A DNA stretch of 16,672 nucleotides from an uncultured Pelagibacteraceae bacterium (GTDB lineage: Bacteria; Pseudomonadota; Alphaproteobacteria; Pelagibacterales; Pelagibacteraceae), in the NCBI GenBank assembly GCA_902597695.1, contig CACJYH010000012.1, forward strand, positions 1 to 16,672, given 5' to 3'. A program made the translations under genes and the position numbers. The notes under the pieces are model-generated. The model had not been told where the DNA came from. It worked only from the letters and a program-made list of their open reading frames with translations, and ran no database searches. Below are positions 7,401 to 14,685 of the stretch, piece by piece (the first letter of the stretch is position 1; each line of letters begins with the position of its first letter).

Positions 7401-9132
7401 ATTGTTCAATTCTTTGAGCCGCAAAACCTGCCTGGCCTCTAGTACCTGTATTGGTCATCATTCCATCACCGATTACAATTATGTAATTTAATTGACAATC
7501 TGAGGCTGGATCATAGGCTTCGTTATCCCCTGAAAAGTAGTAATCAAAAGCCATCTCTGAGAACGCATTTGCATCTGTTCCCCATTCTACGCCGAGAGCT
7601 TGTAAAATAGGTATAGTTCTTGCTGCACCCTCAGCACTTATCCCAACATTTATACATGAATTCGTAGTGCACTGATTACTTCTTCCTCTATTGTGAGTTC
7701 CTGTCCAACCGGAATAATACGTGCACCTTGAATTATTACTATGACAAAATGAACCTCCCCTTCGATCATGTCTACCTGCACTTCCCTCTCCCGCGTTCCA
7801 ATGGCCAAAACCAAAATTTGCACCAGCAGTTAAAGTACCATCAGTCAATATGCTTGTAATTGCATCTTTAGCACCAGTCCATCTAGTAATAGCTCCTCCA
7901 CCAATTTGATTTTGCCACATGGTATCTCTATCTGCAGTAGTGAATCTAGTTGTATTCAATTCATCTACATGTGGTCCGTTACTATATAATAGTCGATTAC
8001 CGACTACCCTTATACCTGTTATACCGCTGTGAATTCTTATATCATCAGCAGCGACACTTCCTGCTAGTCCAGCATTTTTCAAAGTGCTACGAAAACCAGC
8101 ACTTACTTGTGTAGGACAAGTTGTATTGCTAGTCCATTCATGCTTATCTATAGCGGTATCATTCCACCTACCGCCATAAAAAACGTCATCATTGTTCTCA
8201 TCAATATCAAAAACGTCTATATTTGGACCACACTGTCTAAATGGACTATTGGTGTTTGCTGGAAGTGCATTTACACCAGCGCCCATAGTGTATCCATACA
8301 ACCTACCACCTGCTGATAAATATACTTCTGATGCATTATCTGTAACTCTAATTCGAGCTGCACTGTAAATTCTTCCAAAAAGATCGGTTCTTCCTCTTCC
8401 TCTTCCTGCTGTTTGTTCACAAGAACCATCAGCAAAATTACAAGTAAGCATAAATGCACCTCTTCTAGCTCCACCCATTCCATAAGCATAGATGGCTGGA
8501 CCGCCAGCTTGTGAATTGAAGGCTATGTCGAAACCTCTAAAATTCGAAATATTATTTCCAGTAATAGCTAATCGACATTTATAATCAGAGTCTAAAGCAA
8601 AAATAAACGGGCGGGTTCTTTCATTGTGCATTCCAACAAATAATAAGTTTTCCCCACTAATGTTCGTTCCACCAACAGTTACGTTTGGAACATATTGTAC
8701 TTCATGCAATCGTCTAAACGCACCGATATTAAAACTTCGAGATGTATTTGTGCCTGCACCAATTCGCCAATCACATGTGGCTGTAGTTTGAGCCCCTGTA
8801 AACCATATAGGTCTTGTATAAGCTAAATCGTCAGTTTGTCTTAAACCTTCAAAATTTATTCTAGTACCGTCTGTATTAAATAAATATAATCCTCCATGTT
8901 TTTTGTCTGCTGATGATAAGACTTTATTTCCATTACCATCTACAGTAACTGAGGAAATTCTCGGAATACCTAATCCGATTTTGTTATTCATACTTGCAGA
9001 GCTATCAAGAAGAATTAATATATTAGCCGGCACATCACCTTCGCCTGATCCTGGAGGAACGCCTTTAGAGTTTGCTATCTGATTAAAATTCAGAAAAAAA
9101 ACTAAAACTAAAAAATATTTTAAAACTTTCAT
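4405..9132 (-). CDS. pilY1: PilY1-like type IV pilus tip adhesin with vWA and PilC/PilY propeller domains
   Basis: This 1575-residue secreted protein has a signal peptide (about 1-22), a split von Willebrand A (vWA) domain and a C-terminal PilC/PilY beta-propeller. The metal site DSSASM starts at D43. The vWA fold seems to resume near R417 with WTGAKDAITSILTDG and continues through IIVIGDG (D556) to about residue 650. The roughly 360 residues between look like extra propeller blades (for example NLLFVGMHNERTRPFIFALD). The propeller region begins near GHVLGDIYHS (808-817) and shows RNVLYAGSNSGLLHAINAETG near 856-876. D796, D798, D800 and E805 form an EF-hand-like calcium loop. PilY1 proteins sit at the pilus tip with the minor pilins and act in adhesion, assembly and retraction control. 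I chose the ATG at 9132, which forms TGATG with the upstream stop; a TTG one codon earlier is less likely. Confidence 0.9.
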   Translation of the reverse strand: MKVLKYFLVLVFFLNFNQIANSKGVPPGSGEGDVPANILILLDSSASMNNKIGLGIPRISSVTVDGNGNKVLSSADKKHGGLYLFNTDGTRINFEGLRQTDDLAYTRPIWFTGAQTTATCDWRIGAGTNTSRSFNIGAFRRLHEVQYVPNVTVGGTNISGENLLFVGMHNERTRPFIFALDSDYKCRLAITGNNISNFRGFDIAFNSQAGGPAIYAYGMGGARRGAFMLTCNFADGSCEQTAGRGRGRTDLFGRIYSAARIRVTDNASEVYLSAGGRLYGYTMGAGVNALPANTNSPFRQCGPNIDVFDIDENNDDVFYGGRWNDTAIDKHEWTSNTTCPTQVSAGFRSTLKNAGLAGSVAADDIRIHSGITGIRVVGNRLLYSNGPHVDELNTTRFTTADRDTMWQNQIGGGAITRWTGAKDAITSILTDGTLTAGANFGFGHWNAGEGSAGRHDRRGGSFCHSNNSRCTYYSGWTGTHNRGRSNQCTTNSCINVGISAEGAARTIPILQALGVEWGTDANAFSEMAFDYYFSGDNEAYDPASDCQLNYIIVIGDGMMTNTGTRGQAGFAAQRIEQLRTQLGVRTLFVAYGGGIRAKGMQLFNNLARIGSCDDPNSTECEPTIVADTPESLKTQLQSKIRQILAERLSFTAPSITATIQEGGSLYQAQFAYEQFGEWQGTILKKKLNPDGTVEHDANFTGNWDAAEKIREQSSEAGAADSRNIWTAMPEVSYIGNWDNFNTDSENLNGINNLFLKLGFELDDYHHAGSNCSVGQTGTQDEIEGLINFVKGTDYFDYDGDCIVTEVRGHVLGDIYHSQLVEIGPPDGSTQFTDNNQEAYFRTINNYQSFKNTYNSRRNVLYAGSNSGLLHAINAETGREEWAFMPPFIAGQLPKLVNGDLDGRIEGGKGGTNAIFGVDGSPVVHDVFIKGLSMDGSIEDKKSWRTILFIPYGRGGAGFSVLDVTNPIVKAGKGPLHMFSVYNDYINNVVYIADEEGNISEYEYFSSSASVEASLEAQKADANLTQAIEDDGYDLFADPPVTTTDIQDTIAPCQGNSDATSGTFYVDGTNSCYEGTTYTFDEISFDVADGITIPRDQLNVTQLIDGAFVPVPFSSARMINGRFEITFADAKTYNPGGSEFETSSTDRFFVQSSCTVSSGLEPTLDYSTLGETWSTPRIVRLPSDVPGEEGQRSKDKYVAIMGAGLANNNLCAGSSVFAIELDDMSEPARIYGGDINSGPITIVDTDPVGVTVENTVIETPNGSDINNAIPTTPIVITPDTAFGIPWRGAMVYINDREGKITKINFTDSKKNGAQLFDQTTLFRLDASENNRRYTFFGMDAGVGVDTRDFWLFGGTGDFAQLGDRTPTMDNILYGIRDRDYPFFKHLNNVTIPRETNTDFRELAHRGANAAKSVSNLNHCSDVTGDATGNECPSSEDGWVIHLEGTAIAADGNVTIQGGRSFRKASAPPTLFKGQVYFPVYEPPPGTNRCNIGNAYICASDDECGTNNSHKLVKGSTANAGSCTFVREGVLSELVIFDKLLYANVAGPSENPDTLYSILAIAGEVLTNKGGWRDTGF

Positions 9133-9650
9133 CAATTTGTTATCTCTAAAATATCACCTTTAATTAAATAATCTTGATACTCAACATTTGTAAGCTCTAA
9201 TGTTTCATATATCCCATCAGGTTCATCTATTTTACCATATAAAATTACACTATCACCAAAACTTAAATCTATTACTCCTACCCATTCTTCTGCTTTAACT
9301 TTTTCATCATCTAACCCAAAATTATTTTTAGCAAATTGATAAATTTTATTCGTATTTTTAGGCTCCAGAGCCTCTATTTGAATTCCAATTAACTTTTTTT
9401 CTCTAACATAAACTTTTAAATAAGTTTCATTTAAGAGCGGTTCATCACATACATAAGATGTATCATATTCAACAAGCACTGTTTCATCTCCATAATCATC
9501 TTCTGCAGATAAAGTAAATTCATCATATCTATCGCCTAATGTGGCTATAGATGTACCCATACTTTCTTTTAAAAAATTACAGGCATAAGAAACGGATGTT
9601 AAACTAACAATTAAAGCAATAATAAAATTAATTTTTATTAAAAGTTTCAT
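9132..9650 (-). CDS. Secreted acidic protein of unknown function between pilX and pilY1
   Basis: This 172-residue protein has a Sec-type signal peptide (hydrophobic core about 6-20, likely cleaved after SYA at 21-23), which puts it in the periplasm or beyond. The mature part is rich in Asp and Glu and looks like mixed beta and alpha, with two cysteines (C24 and C68) that could pair. The Cys at +1 is not preceded by a good lipobox (SYAC), so a lipoprotein is unlikely but possible. It lacks the prepilin motif and is not a pilin. No family is recognised. It is translationally coupled to pilY1 (TGATG overlap) and lies 71 bp after pilX. From position, it may assist folding, export or tip placement of PilY1; that is inference only. 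Confidence 0.75.
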   Translation of the reverse strand: MKLLIKINFIIALIVSLTSVSYACNFLKESMGTSIATLGDRYDEFTLSAEDDYGDETVLVEYDTSYVCDEPLLNETYLKVYVREKKLIGIQIEALEPKNTNKIYQFAKNNFGLDDEKVKAEEWVGVIDLSFGDSVILYGKIDEPDGIYETLELTNVEYQDYLIKGDILEITN

Positions 9651-9721
9651 TTTTTTAAAAATATAACTTTTTCATTACTTATAAAAATATTTAAAATTGT
9701 CCAAACTATCCATTTTGGGCA

Positions 9722-10513
9722 TTAGCTTGATAATATAACTAAGGATTCTAAAGGAATCAAGATATCAGGATCATTTATATCATTAAGATCAGAACCGCTT
9801 GGCATTAAATATCCACATCCATATAATTTATAGGCAGTGCCTTGACGCTGAACATTGGTTGAGGTTTTTTTTAAACTTGTCCCTGCTCCTTTAAAAGTTG
9901 AACTGCCTACATTGATTGCAAAAAACTCCCATCTAAATCTTTGCATATGTTCAATTTCAGCATCCGATGCATTTTCAGCAACAAGAATTGGTCTTATTAA
10001 CTCACCAAAATTCCAATTTTCTTGTTGTACTGCAACAAAAACAATTCCGTTATTATCTCTCACTAAATTTCTAAAGCTGTTAGCGCATGCAGTATTACGT
10101 AACTCATTAATATTTATTGGTGTACCTCTTCCATTAGGCCAAGGTGAAGTTGCATCAGTATGCCTTGCAAACCCTCCATTAGCTACCGCATCTGCTCTTA
10201 ACCGATCCATGTAATCAGTGTGAGCTTGCAATTCCTCTTCACTAGCACCAGCACCTGGAGCGGGGATAGAAGCCTGATCATTAACTGGATCAACCCATGG
10301 ACCAATCATTTGATTAATCAAATATTTTTCAGCTTCAATTAGCGCATGCTCTGCAACGTAGAAGGTTTGTTGATACTCGTCACTAGTATTATTACTTTGA
10401 TGGTCACTTGAAGAAATAACAATCAAGGCTCCACCCATTAAAGACATCACCAATAAAAGCACAAGGGATAGAACAAGTGTAAAACCTTTTTGACTTTTTC
10501 TATTTTTATTCAT
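9722..10513 (-). CDS. pilX: Minor pilin PilX
   Basis: This is a 263-residue prepilin-like protein. The leader MNKNRKSQKG is cut after G10, and the mature protein starts FTLVLSLVLLLVMSLMGG, the long hydrophobic helix that sits in the membrane and in the pilus core. Position 5 of the mature chain is Leu instead of the usual Glu, a feature of PilX and of its type II secretion counterpart GspK, which cap the pseudopilus. The helix continues as SSSDHQSNNTSDEYQQTFYVAEHALIEAEKYL, matching the PilX N-terminal pattern. The remaining domain is poorly conserved and periplasmic. The ATG overlaps the pilW stop as TAATG. PilD is the expected processing enzyme. With FimU, PilV and PilW it should form the priming complex below PilY1. 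Confidence 0.88.
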   Translation of the reverse strand: MNKNRKSQKGFTLVLSLVLLLVMSLMGGALIVISSSDHQSNNTSDEYQQTFYVAEHALIEAEKYLINQMIGPWVDPVNDQASIPAPGAGASEEELQAHTDYMDRLRADAVANGGFARHTDATSPWPNGRGTPININELRNTACANSFRNLVRDNNGIVFVAVQQENWNFGELIRPILVAENASDAEIEHMQRFRWEFFAINVGSSTFKGAGTSLKKTSTNVQRQGTAYKLYGCGYLMPSGSDLNDINDPDILIPLESLVILSS

Positions 10514-11451
10514 TAAAAAACTCTATCATCAATTATATTTCTTGTATGAACTGTCACCACAACACTATCTCTTAAGTATCTATCAGTAAATTTTCTGATC
10601 GTTCTTGAAAATCCAGCCAATTCTCTTTCTTTACCACCTCTAGCTTCAAATCTAAAAAATTCTTTCTCAGATCTAAACGAGATCCTAATGTCTACTGATC
10701 TTACTTTATACAAGTTATCTCTTCCACCTTGAGAAGATGGGTTGGGAAATGGCGTAAGAAATCTTCCTTCTTGATCAAGAGCTATAAACTCCATATCCTC
10801 AACATAGTCTCTGACTAACTGATCATGATAACATGCTGAACAATCGTTGACCCAAGTACCTGTCTCTGGCCAGCTTCCTGTATCACTATCACGTGCTTGC
10901 AGCCAACTAATCTTCGATTTATAGACTGCGTATCTAGGATTGCTGTTATCATTATCTGAAACTGGCCGTGCGTAATAAGTTATTTTATATCTCTTATATG
11001 GCTGGCGTATATCAAATTGATCAAAATCATCATAAACAATATGAATTTTATCACAACATAAATCAGTTGGATCATGTTTGACTACTGGTGTTGGAACTGT
11101 ATCACCAATATTATGACCTAGTGAATTTGGTATTATAACTACAGGATCATGACTTTCTCTTATAGTGGTAGCACCACCTACAAATTGTAAATAACTTTGT
11201 TCGGGGTAATTCATCGAGTTAGTTCCTAAATAATATTTAAATCCTGACATTCTGATATCTCTTATTAGCAATTCTACTAAATCTCTTGATGATCTACTGA
11301 TTTTTGCTTTATCAACAACTTGGTTGTAAGTAGTATTTACAATGGCGTAAGTTGAATACATTGCTGCCATCATTAAAGAAGCAACAACCATTCCTATCAA
11401 AATTTCGACTAAAGTAAGTCCTAATATATTTTTAATATTCTTTTTATTCAT
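10513..11451 (-). CDS. pilW: Minor pilin PilW
   Basis: This is a 312-residue prepilin. The class III leader ends at G11, followed by LTLVEILIGMVVASLMM with the conserved Glu at mature position 5 (E16). The helix runs on into YNQVVDKAKISRSSRDLVELLIRDIRMSGF, which is typical of PilW. The C-terminal domain has paired cysteines (adjacent CC near residue 134 and CSAC near 207), possible periplasmic disulfides. PilW is a minor pilin of the pilus-priming complex, analogous to GspJ. It sits between pilV (17 bp gap) and pilX (TAATG overlap), the standard gene order. The product is inserted in the inner membrane and processed by PilD. Confidence 0.88.
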   Translation of the reverse strand: MNKKNIKNILGLTLVEILIGMVVASLMMAAMYSTYAIVNTTYNQVVDKAKISRSSRDLVELLIRDIRMSGFKYYLGTNSMNYPEQSYLQFVGGATTIRESHDPVVIIPNSLGHNIGDTVPTPVVKHDPTDLCCDKIHIVYDDFDQFDIRQPYKRYKITYYARPVSDNDNSNPRYAVYKSKISWLQARDSDTGSWPETGTWVNDCSACYHDQLVRDYVEDMEFIALDQEGRFLTPFPNPSSQGGRDNLYKVRSVDIRISFRSEKEFFRFEARGGKERELAGFSRTIRKFTDRYLRDSVVVTVHTRNIIDDRVF

Positions 11452-11468
11452 TTAAATTAGTTCAATCA

Positions 11469-12158
11469 TTAATTTCTAATCTCATAATCAGACTGGAAAT
11501 AAAGAAATTTTCTTTTTCTTCCATCATTTAAAAACATTTCAACTCGTCCAATATGCATCACTGCATCAAATACAGAGTCCTGATTATGGGTACAGCCATT
11601 CCATCTGCATACTGAAAATACTTCTAAGCTTTTTGTTTCAGCGTTACTCTTACATTTTAAAAATCTATTTTGATTAAATATCAAATTCCATTTTGCTTCT
11701 TTATTTCTTGGTGCATCAACTTCTTGTGTTTCATAAATATTTTCCTGTTTTGAGGAAGTGGTTGCTGCATCGCTTGTATTTGTAGCATTTGCGTTGAGGG
11801 AAGGCCCTCCGCCACAATCTAAATTAGCTTGCCAACCATTATTTTCTAAATGCCTAGAGAATTTCATAACTCCACTAGCATCACCTCCACTCGCTAATGA
11901 TATAGATCCATCAGGATCATATACAATATCCGCACTATCTGAATTAATTCCATATAAACTATTTTTACTACCAATTACATCTTCAGCAATCATACTTGTT
12001 AAATAATTTGCTTTGGTTCGTTCTCCAGAATTATCAATAGACTGAATTGAAAAATTCGTCATCTGCAGTATCGCTATAAAACCAATACCAACTACAGCAG
12101 TAGACACCAATGCCTCTAAAATTGACAAACCAGAGTTATTAGAATTTTTTTTCTTCAT
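11469..12158 (-). CDS. pilV: Minor pilin PilV
   Basis: I start this gene at the ATG at 12158, giving 229 residues. The leader MKKKNSNNSG is short and basic, as expected, and is cut after G10. The mature chain starts LSILEALVSTAVVGIGFIA with Glu at position 5. A longer frame from 12185 would add nine residues and overlap fimU, whereas 12158 lies one base after the fimU stop. The pattern AILQMTNFSIQSID after the helix fits PilV/GspI. PilV belongs to the minor-pilin priming complex with FimU, PilW and PilX. The soluble domain has several cysteines and a serine/threonine/asparagine-rich stretch (about 110-135) that is probably a loop. Confidence 0.85.
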   Translation of the reverse strand: MKKKNSNNSGLSILEALVSTAVVGIGFIAILQMTNFSIQSIDNSGERTKANYLTSMIAEDVIGSKNSLYGINSDSADIVYDPDGSISLASGGDASGVMKFSRHLENNGWQANLDCGGGPSLNANATNTSDAATTSSKQENIYETQEVDAPRNKEAKWNLIFNQNRFLKCKSNAETKSLEVFSVCRWNGCTHNQDSVFDAVMHIGRVEMFLNDGRKRKFLYFQSDYEIRN

Positions 12159-12159
12159 A

Positions 12160-12909
12160 TTATTGTTGGTATATCCATTCTCCATTATCTACATCTGGAG
12201 GATACCACTTTTCAACACTAATATTACCGAATCTTGACCATTCAATTGCATATAATTGACCATGTTCTGTTCGAGGTGCGCCAGTTGTTGGATCCACGTC
12301 ACACTGGATTGGTGTATTAGATCGATCACAAATAAATAAATAATTATCGACAGTCACCTCATTGCTTGTTGGAGAAGAAGAGGCAAGTTCACCATTTCCA
12401 CTGAACCATAGATCATTTTTACCAAAACAAACTGCCCCAACTGAACCTGTCCATGCTGTGGCAACTCCTTGTAGAGTTATTTGTCGTACTTCAATATTAT
12501 CCGCGCCTTGCTCCGGGTCATCATCCCAATATGCATCATCCGTTATATTGCAAATATTGGCATAATCAGGCGTTCTATTAGCTGTCCACCAAACACTATT
12601 TCTATTATTTAATAAGCTTGCAAGTGTTTCTGCTTTCATTCCTTTAGACGTGACAACTATATTTCGATCTGCGCCATCAGCTTCCTCTGATATATGAACT
12701 TGAACAAAAGCGTATTGCCCTCTTTGAGTTTGTGAATATATTCCTTGTATTAAAGATCGTATTTGAATAACTGCATCTCTTGTTTCTCTATCTTTCCGCC
12801 AATCATTAAACCTTGGGTAACCAACCGCAGATAGTACTCCAATAATTAAAACAACAACAATTAATTCAAGAATATTAAAACCTTTAATTTTCTCGTCCTG
12901 CGCTCGCAT
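12160..12909 (-). CDS. fimU: Minor pilin of the FimU/FimT (GspH) type
   Basis: This is a 249-residue prepilin with leader MRAQDEKIKG, cleaved after G10, then FNILELIVVVLIIGVLSAVGYPRF with Glu at mature position 5. The start of the mature helix and the following conserved Pro match FimT/FimU/GspH-type pilins. The first position in the minor-pilin cluster, before pilV, pilW and pilX, also fits FimU. The ATG lies inside the end of pilT, with a 26-bp overlap in another frame, and is preceded by AGGAAAG, a good ribosome-binding site within pilT. The C-terminal part has four or so cysteines that may form disulfides. It is longer than typical FimU proteins (about 170 residues), so the globular domain is enlarged. 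Confidence 0.83.
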   Translation of the reverse strand: MRAQDEKIKGFNILELIVVVLIIGVLSAVGYPRFNDWRKDRETRDAVIQIRSLIQGIYSQTQRGQYAFVQVHISEEADGADRNIVVTSKGMKAETLASLLNNRNSVWWTANRTPDYANICNITDDAYWDDDPEQGADNIEVRQITLQGVATAWTGSVGAVCFGKNDLWFSGNGELASSSPTSNEVTVDNYLFICDRSNTPIQCDVDPTTGAPRTEHGQLYAIEWSRFGNISVEKWYPPDVDNGEWIYQQ

Positions 12910-13897
12910 CTATCTTTCCTGCTTTTACTAAATCTTCTAAAGATTTGGTCATTGTAATCATACCATCTTTAACAGCAGTTTGCATGATGCTTGGGATCTG
13001 ATGAATTTTGGATTCTCTTATCAAGTTTTGAATGGGAGGTGTACACTTCATCACTTCAAAAGCACCACAACGGCCTTGACCATCTTTTGTTTTAAGAAGC
13101 CTTTGAGTTACGACCATTTTTAAAGATGTAGAAATCTGTGCTCTAATCTGAGCTTGTTGTTCAGGTGGGAATACGTCAATAATTCTGTTAATCGTACTTG
13201 GGGCACCACTAGTGTGCAATGTACCAAATACTAGGTGTCCAGTTTCAGCAGCAGTTAACGCAAGAGAAACAGTCTCTAAGTCTCTCATCTCTCCAACCAA
13301 AATTACATCTGGATCCTCTCGAAGAGCAGCTTTTAAAGCTGTTGCAAAGGTCTGAGTTTGTTTACCAACTTCTCTATGAGAGACAATACTTTTTAAATCT
13401 TTATGAATAAACTCAACTGGGTCCTCAACAGTTATAATATTTGAGGTTCTTGTTTTATTTATCTCGTTTACAATTGCAGCAAGAGTTGTTGATTTACCTG
13501 AGCCAGTAGGACCAGTTACTAATACAAGTCCTTTATGCATATCTATTATATCATAAAGCACTGGAGGTAGATCAAATTGATCCATTGTGGGTATTACACT
13601 TTCCACTCTTCTTAACACTGCAGCGGGTCCCTGAATTGTTTTATAAAAATTTGCTCTAAATCTTAGTCCGCTTAACGTCACTGATGAGTCTAGCTCATGG
13701 GTGTCCTGAAATCTTTTCAATTCAATTTCATTACAATTAGTGGATAGTAAATCTTGTAAGTCTTGAGCTTTAACTAATACATCAGGAATTTTATGAATTT
13801 CTCCTGTTTGTCGATAAGCTAAGGGCCAGCCAGTTCTTATATGAAAGTCAGAAATTTTTTTATTATTTTTTGCTAGTTCTTCTAATTTTTCAAACAT
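12884..13897 (-). CDS. pilT: Type IV pilus retraction ATPase PilT
   Basis: This 337-residue cytoplasmic hexameric ATPase powers pilus retraction. All family motifs are present: a PAS-like N-terminal part (ISDFHIRTGWPLAYRQTGEI, 15-34), Walker A GPTGSGKST at 129-137, Asp box IITVEDPVEF at 154-163, Walker B DPDVILVGEMRD at 195-206, His box ETGHLVFGTLHT at 218-229, and IQNLIRE at 289-295, corresponding to the AIRNLIRE element that PilT needs for retraction. This motif and the length favour PilT over PilU. It heads the minor-pilin operon, which is unusual because pilT is more often next to pilU. No Shine-Dalgarno sequence precedes the ATG. Confidence 0.95.
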   Translation of the reverse strand: MFEKLEELAKNNKKISDFHIRTGWPLAYRQTGEIHKIPDVLVKAQDLQDLLSTNCNEIELKRFQDTHELDSSVTLSGLRFRANFYKTIQGPAAVLRRVESVIPTMDQFDLPPVLYDIIDMHKGLVLVTGPTGSGKSTTLAAIVNEINKTRTSNIITVEDPVEFIHKDLKSIVSHREVGKQTQTFATALKAALREDPDVILVGEMRDLETVSLALTAAETGHLVFGTLHTSGAPSTINRIIDVFPPEQQAQIRAQISTSLKMVVTQRLLKTKDGQGRCGAFEVMKCTPPIQNLIRESKIHQIPSIMQTAVKDGMITMTKSLEDLVKAGKIDASAGREN

Positions 13898-13902
13898 ACT
13901 AA

Positions 13903-13931
13903 ATTTTATATATAATTTTTAAAAAAAACAA
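13903..13931 (-). promoter_or_regulatory. Possible promoter of the pilT-pilY1 operon
   Basis: On the minus strand, TTGTTT (13931-13926) and TAAAAT (13908-13903) are separated by 17 bases, a good sigma-70 geometry. The transcript would start at about the pilT ATG itself, so the message would have little or no leader, which agrees with the absence of a Shine-Dalgarno sequence. In sequence this AT-rich, such boxes arise easily by chance, so this is a weak call. Confidence 0.3.
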
Positions 13932-13969
13932 TATTTAGTTACTCAAGAGCGACCAAAATAGGTAATTAT

Positions 13970-14311
13970 TTAATAGAAAAGATAATATATAACCCACACA
14001 ATCAATGAGTATTCAAAAAAGTTTTTTGCTAGTATCAATTGTTTTTCTTTAAATTTTGTTTTTAAAAATTTAGCTAAAAATATAAACCCCACATGAACCG
14101 AAGCAATTGAAATTATAATCCCAATTAAAATATATTCAATCGTGAAGTTCTTATAACCAAAGTAAATTGCAGCGATTAAGGTTAACCAAGAAACTTTAGA
14201 AATAAAAATCTTAAATATAAGACCTGCTTTTTTACTAAAAATAGATTGAGTCTTTATTAATGAATAAGACCAGGTTAGACCAATTAAAAAACTAATATAC
14301 TTTAAAATCAT
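13970..14311 (-). CDS. Small multi-span membrane protein of unknown function
   Basis: This encodes 113 very hydrophobic residues with about four likely membrane segments (2-18, 33-52, 58-82, 95-112) and a basic stretch, KFLKTKFKEK (81-90), that should face the cytoplasm. No family is recognised. Its ATG overlaps the msrB stop by four bases (ATGA), so it is the last gene of the permease/dehydrogenase/deacetylase/MsrB operon. A functional tie to MsrB is possible but unproven. It is followed by a 72-bp gap before pilT; I see no convincing terminator there. Confidence 0.65.
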   Translation of the reverse strand: MILKYISFLIGLTWSYSLIKTQSIFSKKAGLIFKIFISKVSWLTLIAAIYFGYKNFTIEYILIGIIISIASVHVGFIFLAKFLKTKFKEKQLILAKNFFEYSLIVWVIYYLFY

Positions 14312-14685
14312 TTTTTATTTTTTTCATGAAATACTAAACAAACACCATTGTTACAATATCTTTTGCCTGTGGGTTGAGGACCATCATCAAAAATGTGTCC
14401 ATGATGGGCACTACAATTTTTACAATGATATTCCGTTCTAGCATAGCCAATTAAATAATCAGTTTTAGTCTCAAAGACATCTGGCAAAGATTTATAAAAT
14501 GATGGCCACCCTGATCCACTCTCATATTTAGCGTTTGAGTCAAATAATTTTATTCCACAATTAGCACAATGATAACTACCTTCTCGCTTTTCACTATTGA
14601 GTTCGCTACTTCCCGCGTGTTCAGTGCCATCCTCAAACATTACCAATTTTTGTTCAGCAGTTAAATTTGGATTCTTTTTGGTCAT
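14308..14685 (-). CDS. msrB: Peptide-methionine (R)-S-oxide reductase MsrB
   Basis: This 125-residue cytoplasmic enzyme reduces the R form of methionine sulfoxide in proteins, with thioredoxin as the usual reductant. The zinc-binding pairs are C40/C43 (CANC) and C88/C91 (CKNC). The motifs EKREGSYHCANCG, SGSGWPSFY and AHHGHIFDDGP are all conserved, and the catalytic cysteine is C111 in KRYCNNGV. An extra cysteine, C116, lies five residues later where most relatives have Ala or Ser. No signal peptide is seen. It overlaps the deacetylase gene upstream and the small membrane-protein gene downstream by four bases each, so all three are translationally coupled. Confidence 0.95.
   Translation of the reverse strand: MTKKNPNLTAEQKLVMFEDGTEHAGSSELNSEKREGSYHCANCGIKLFDSNAKYESGSGWPSFYKSLPDVFETKTDYLIGYARTEYHCKNCSAHHGHIFDDGPQPTGKRYCNNGVCLVFHEKNKK

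Noticed and set aside
8271..8489. 72-codon ORF inside pilY1 in another frame
   Set aside because: Its run of glutamates comes from a purine-rich stretch that encodes Gly-Arg repeats in the real pilY1 frame; it has no independent support.
9132..9650. Lipoprotein
   Set aside because: The residues before Cys24 (SYA) do not make a proper lipobox; a normal signal peptidase I site fits better.
9695..9721. Terminator after pilX
   Set aside because: Only a 5-bp CCAAA/TTTGG match with an 8-base loop was found, and it is not followed by a clear U run.
9855..10214. 119-codon ORF on the plus strand
   Set aside because: It lies antisense to pilX, which has clear prepilin features; the antisense product has no recognisable features.
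12159..12185. Longer PilV start at 12185
   Set aside because: It would give an atypical leader overlapping fimU; the ATG at 12158 gives a short basic leader and lies right after the fimU stop.
9722..12909. Type II secretion pseudopilins (GspHIJK) instead of T4P minor pilins
   Set aside because: PilY1 and PilT in the same gene run point to a type IV pilus; no Gsp genes are seen.
13920..13969. Rho-independent terminator between the 113-residue protein gene and pilT
   Set aside because: A T run exists on the minus strand, but the only stem before it (GCTC/GAGT) has a two-base loop and is too weak.
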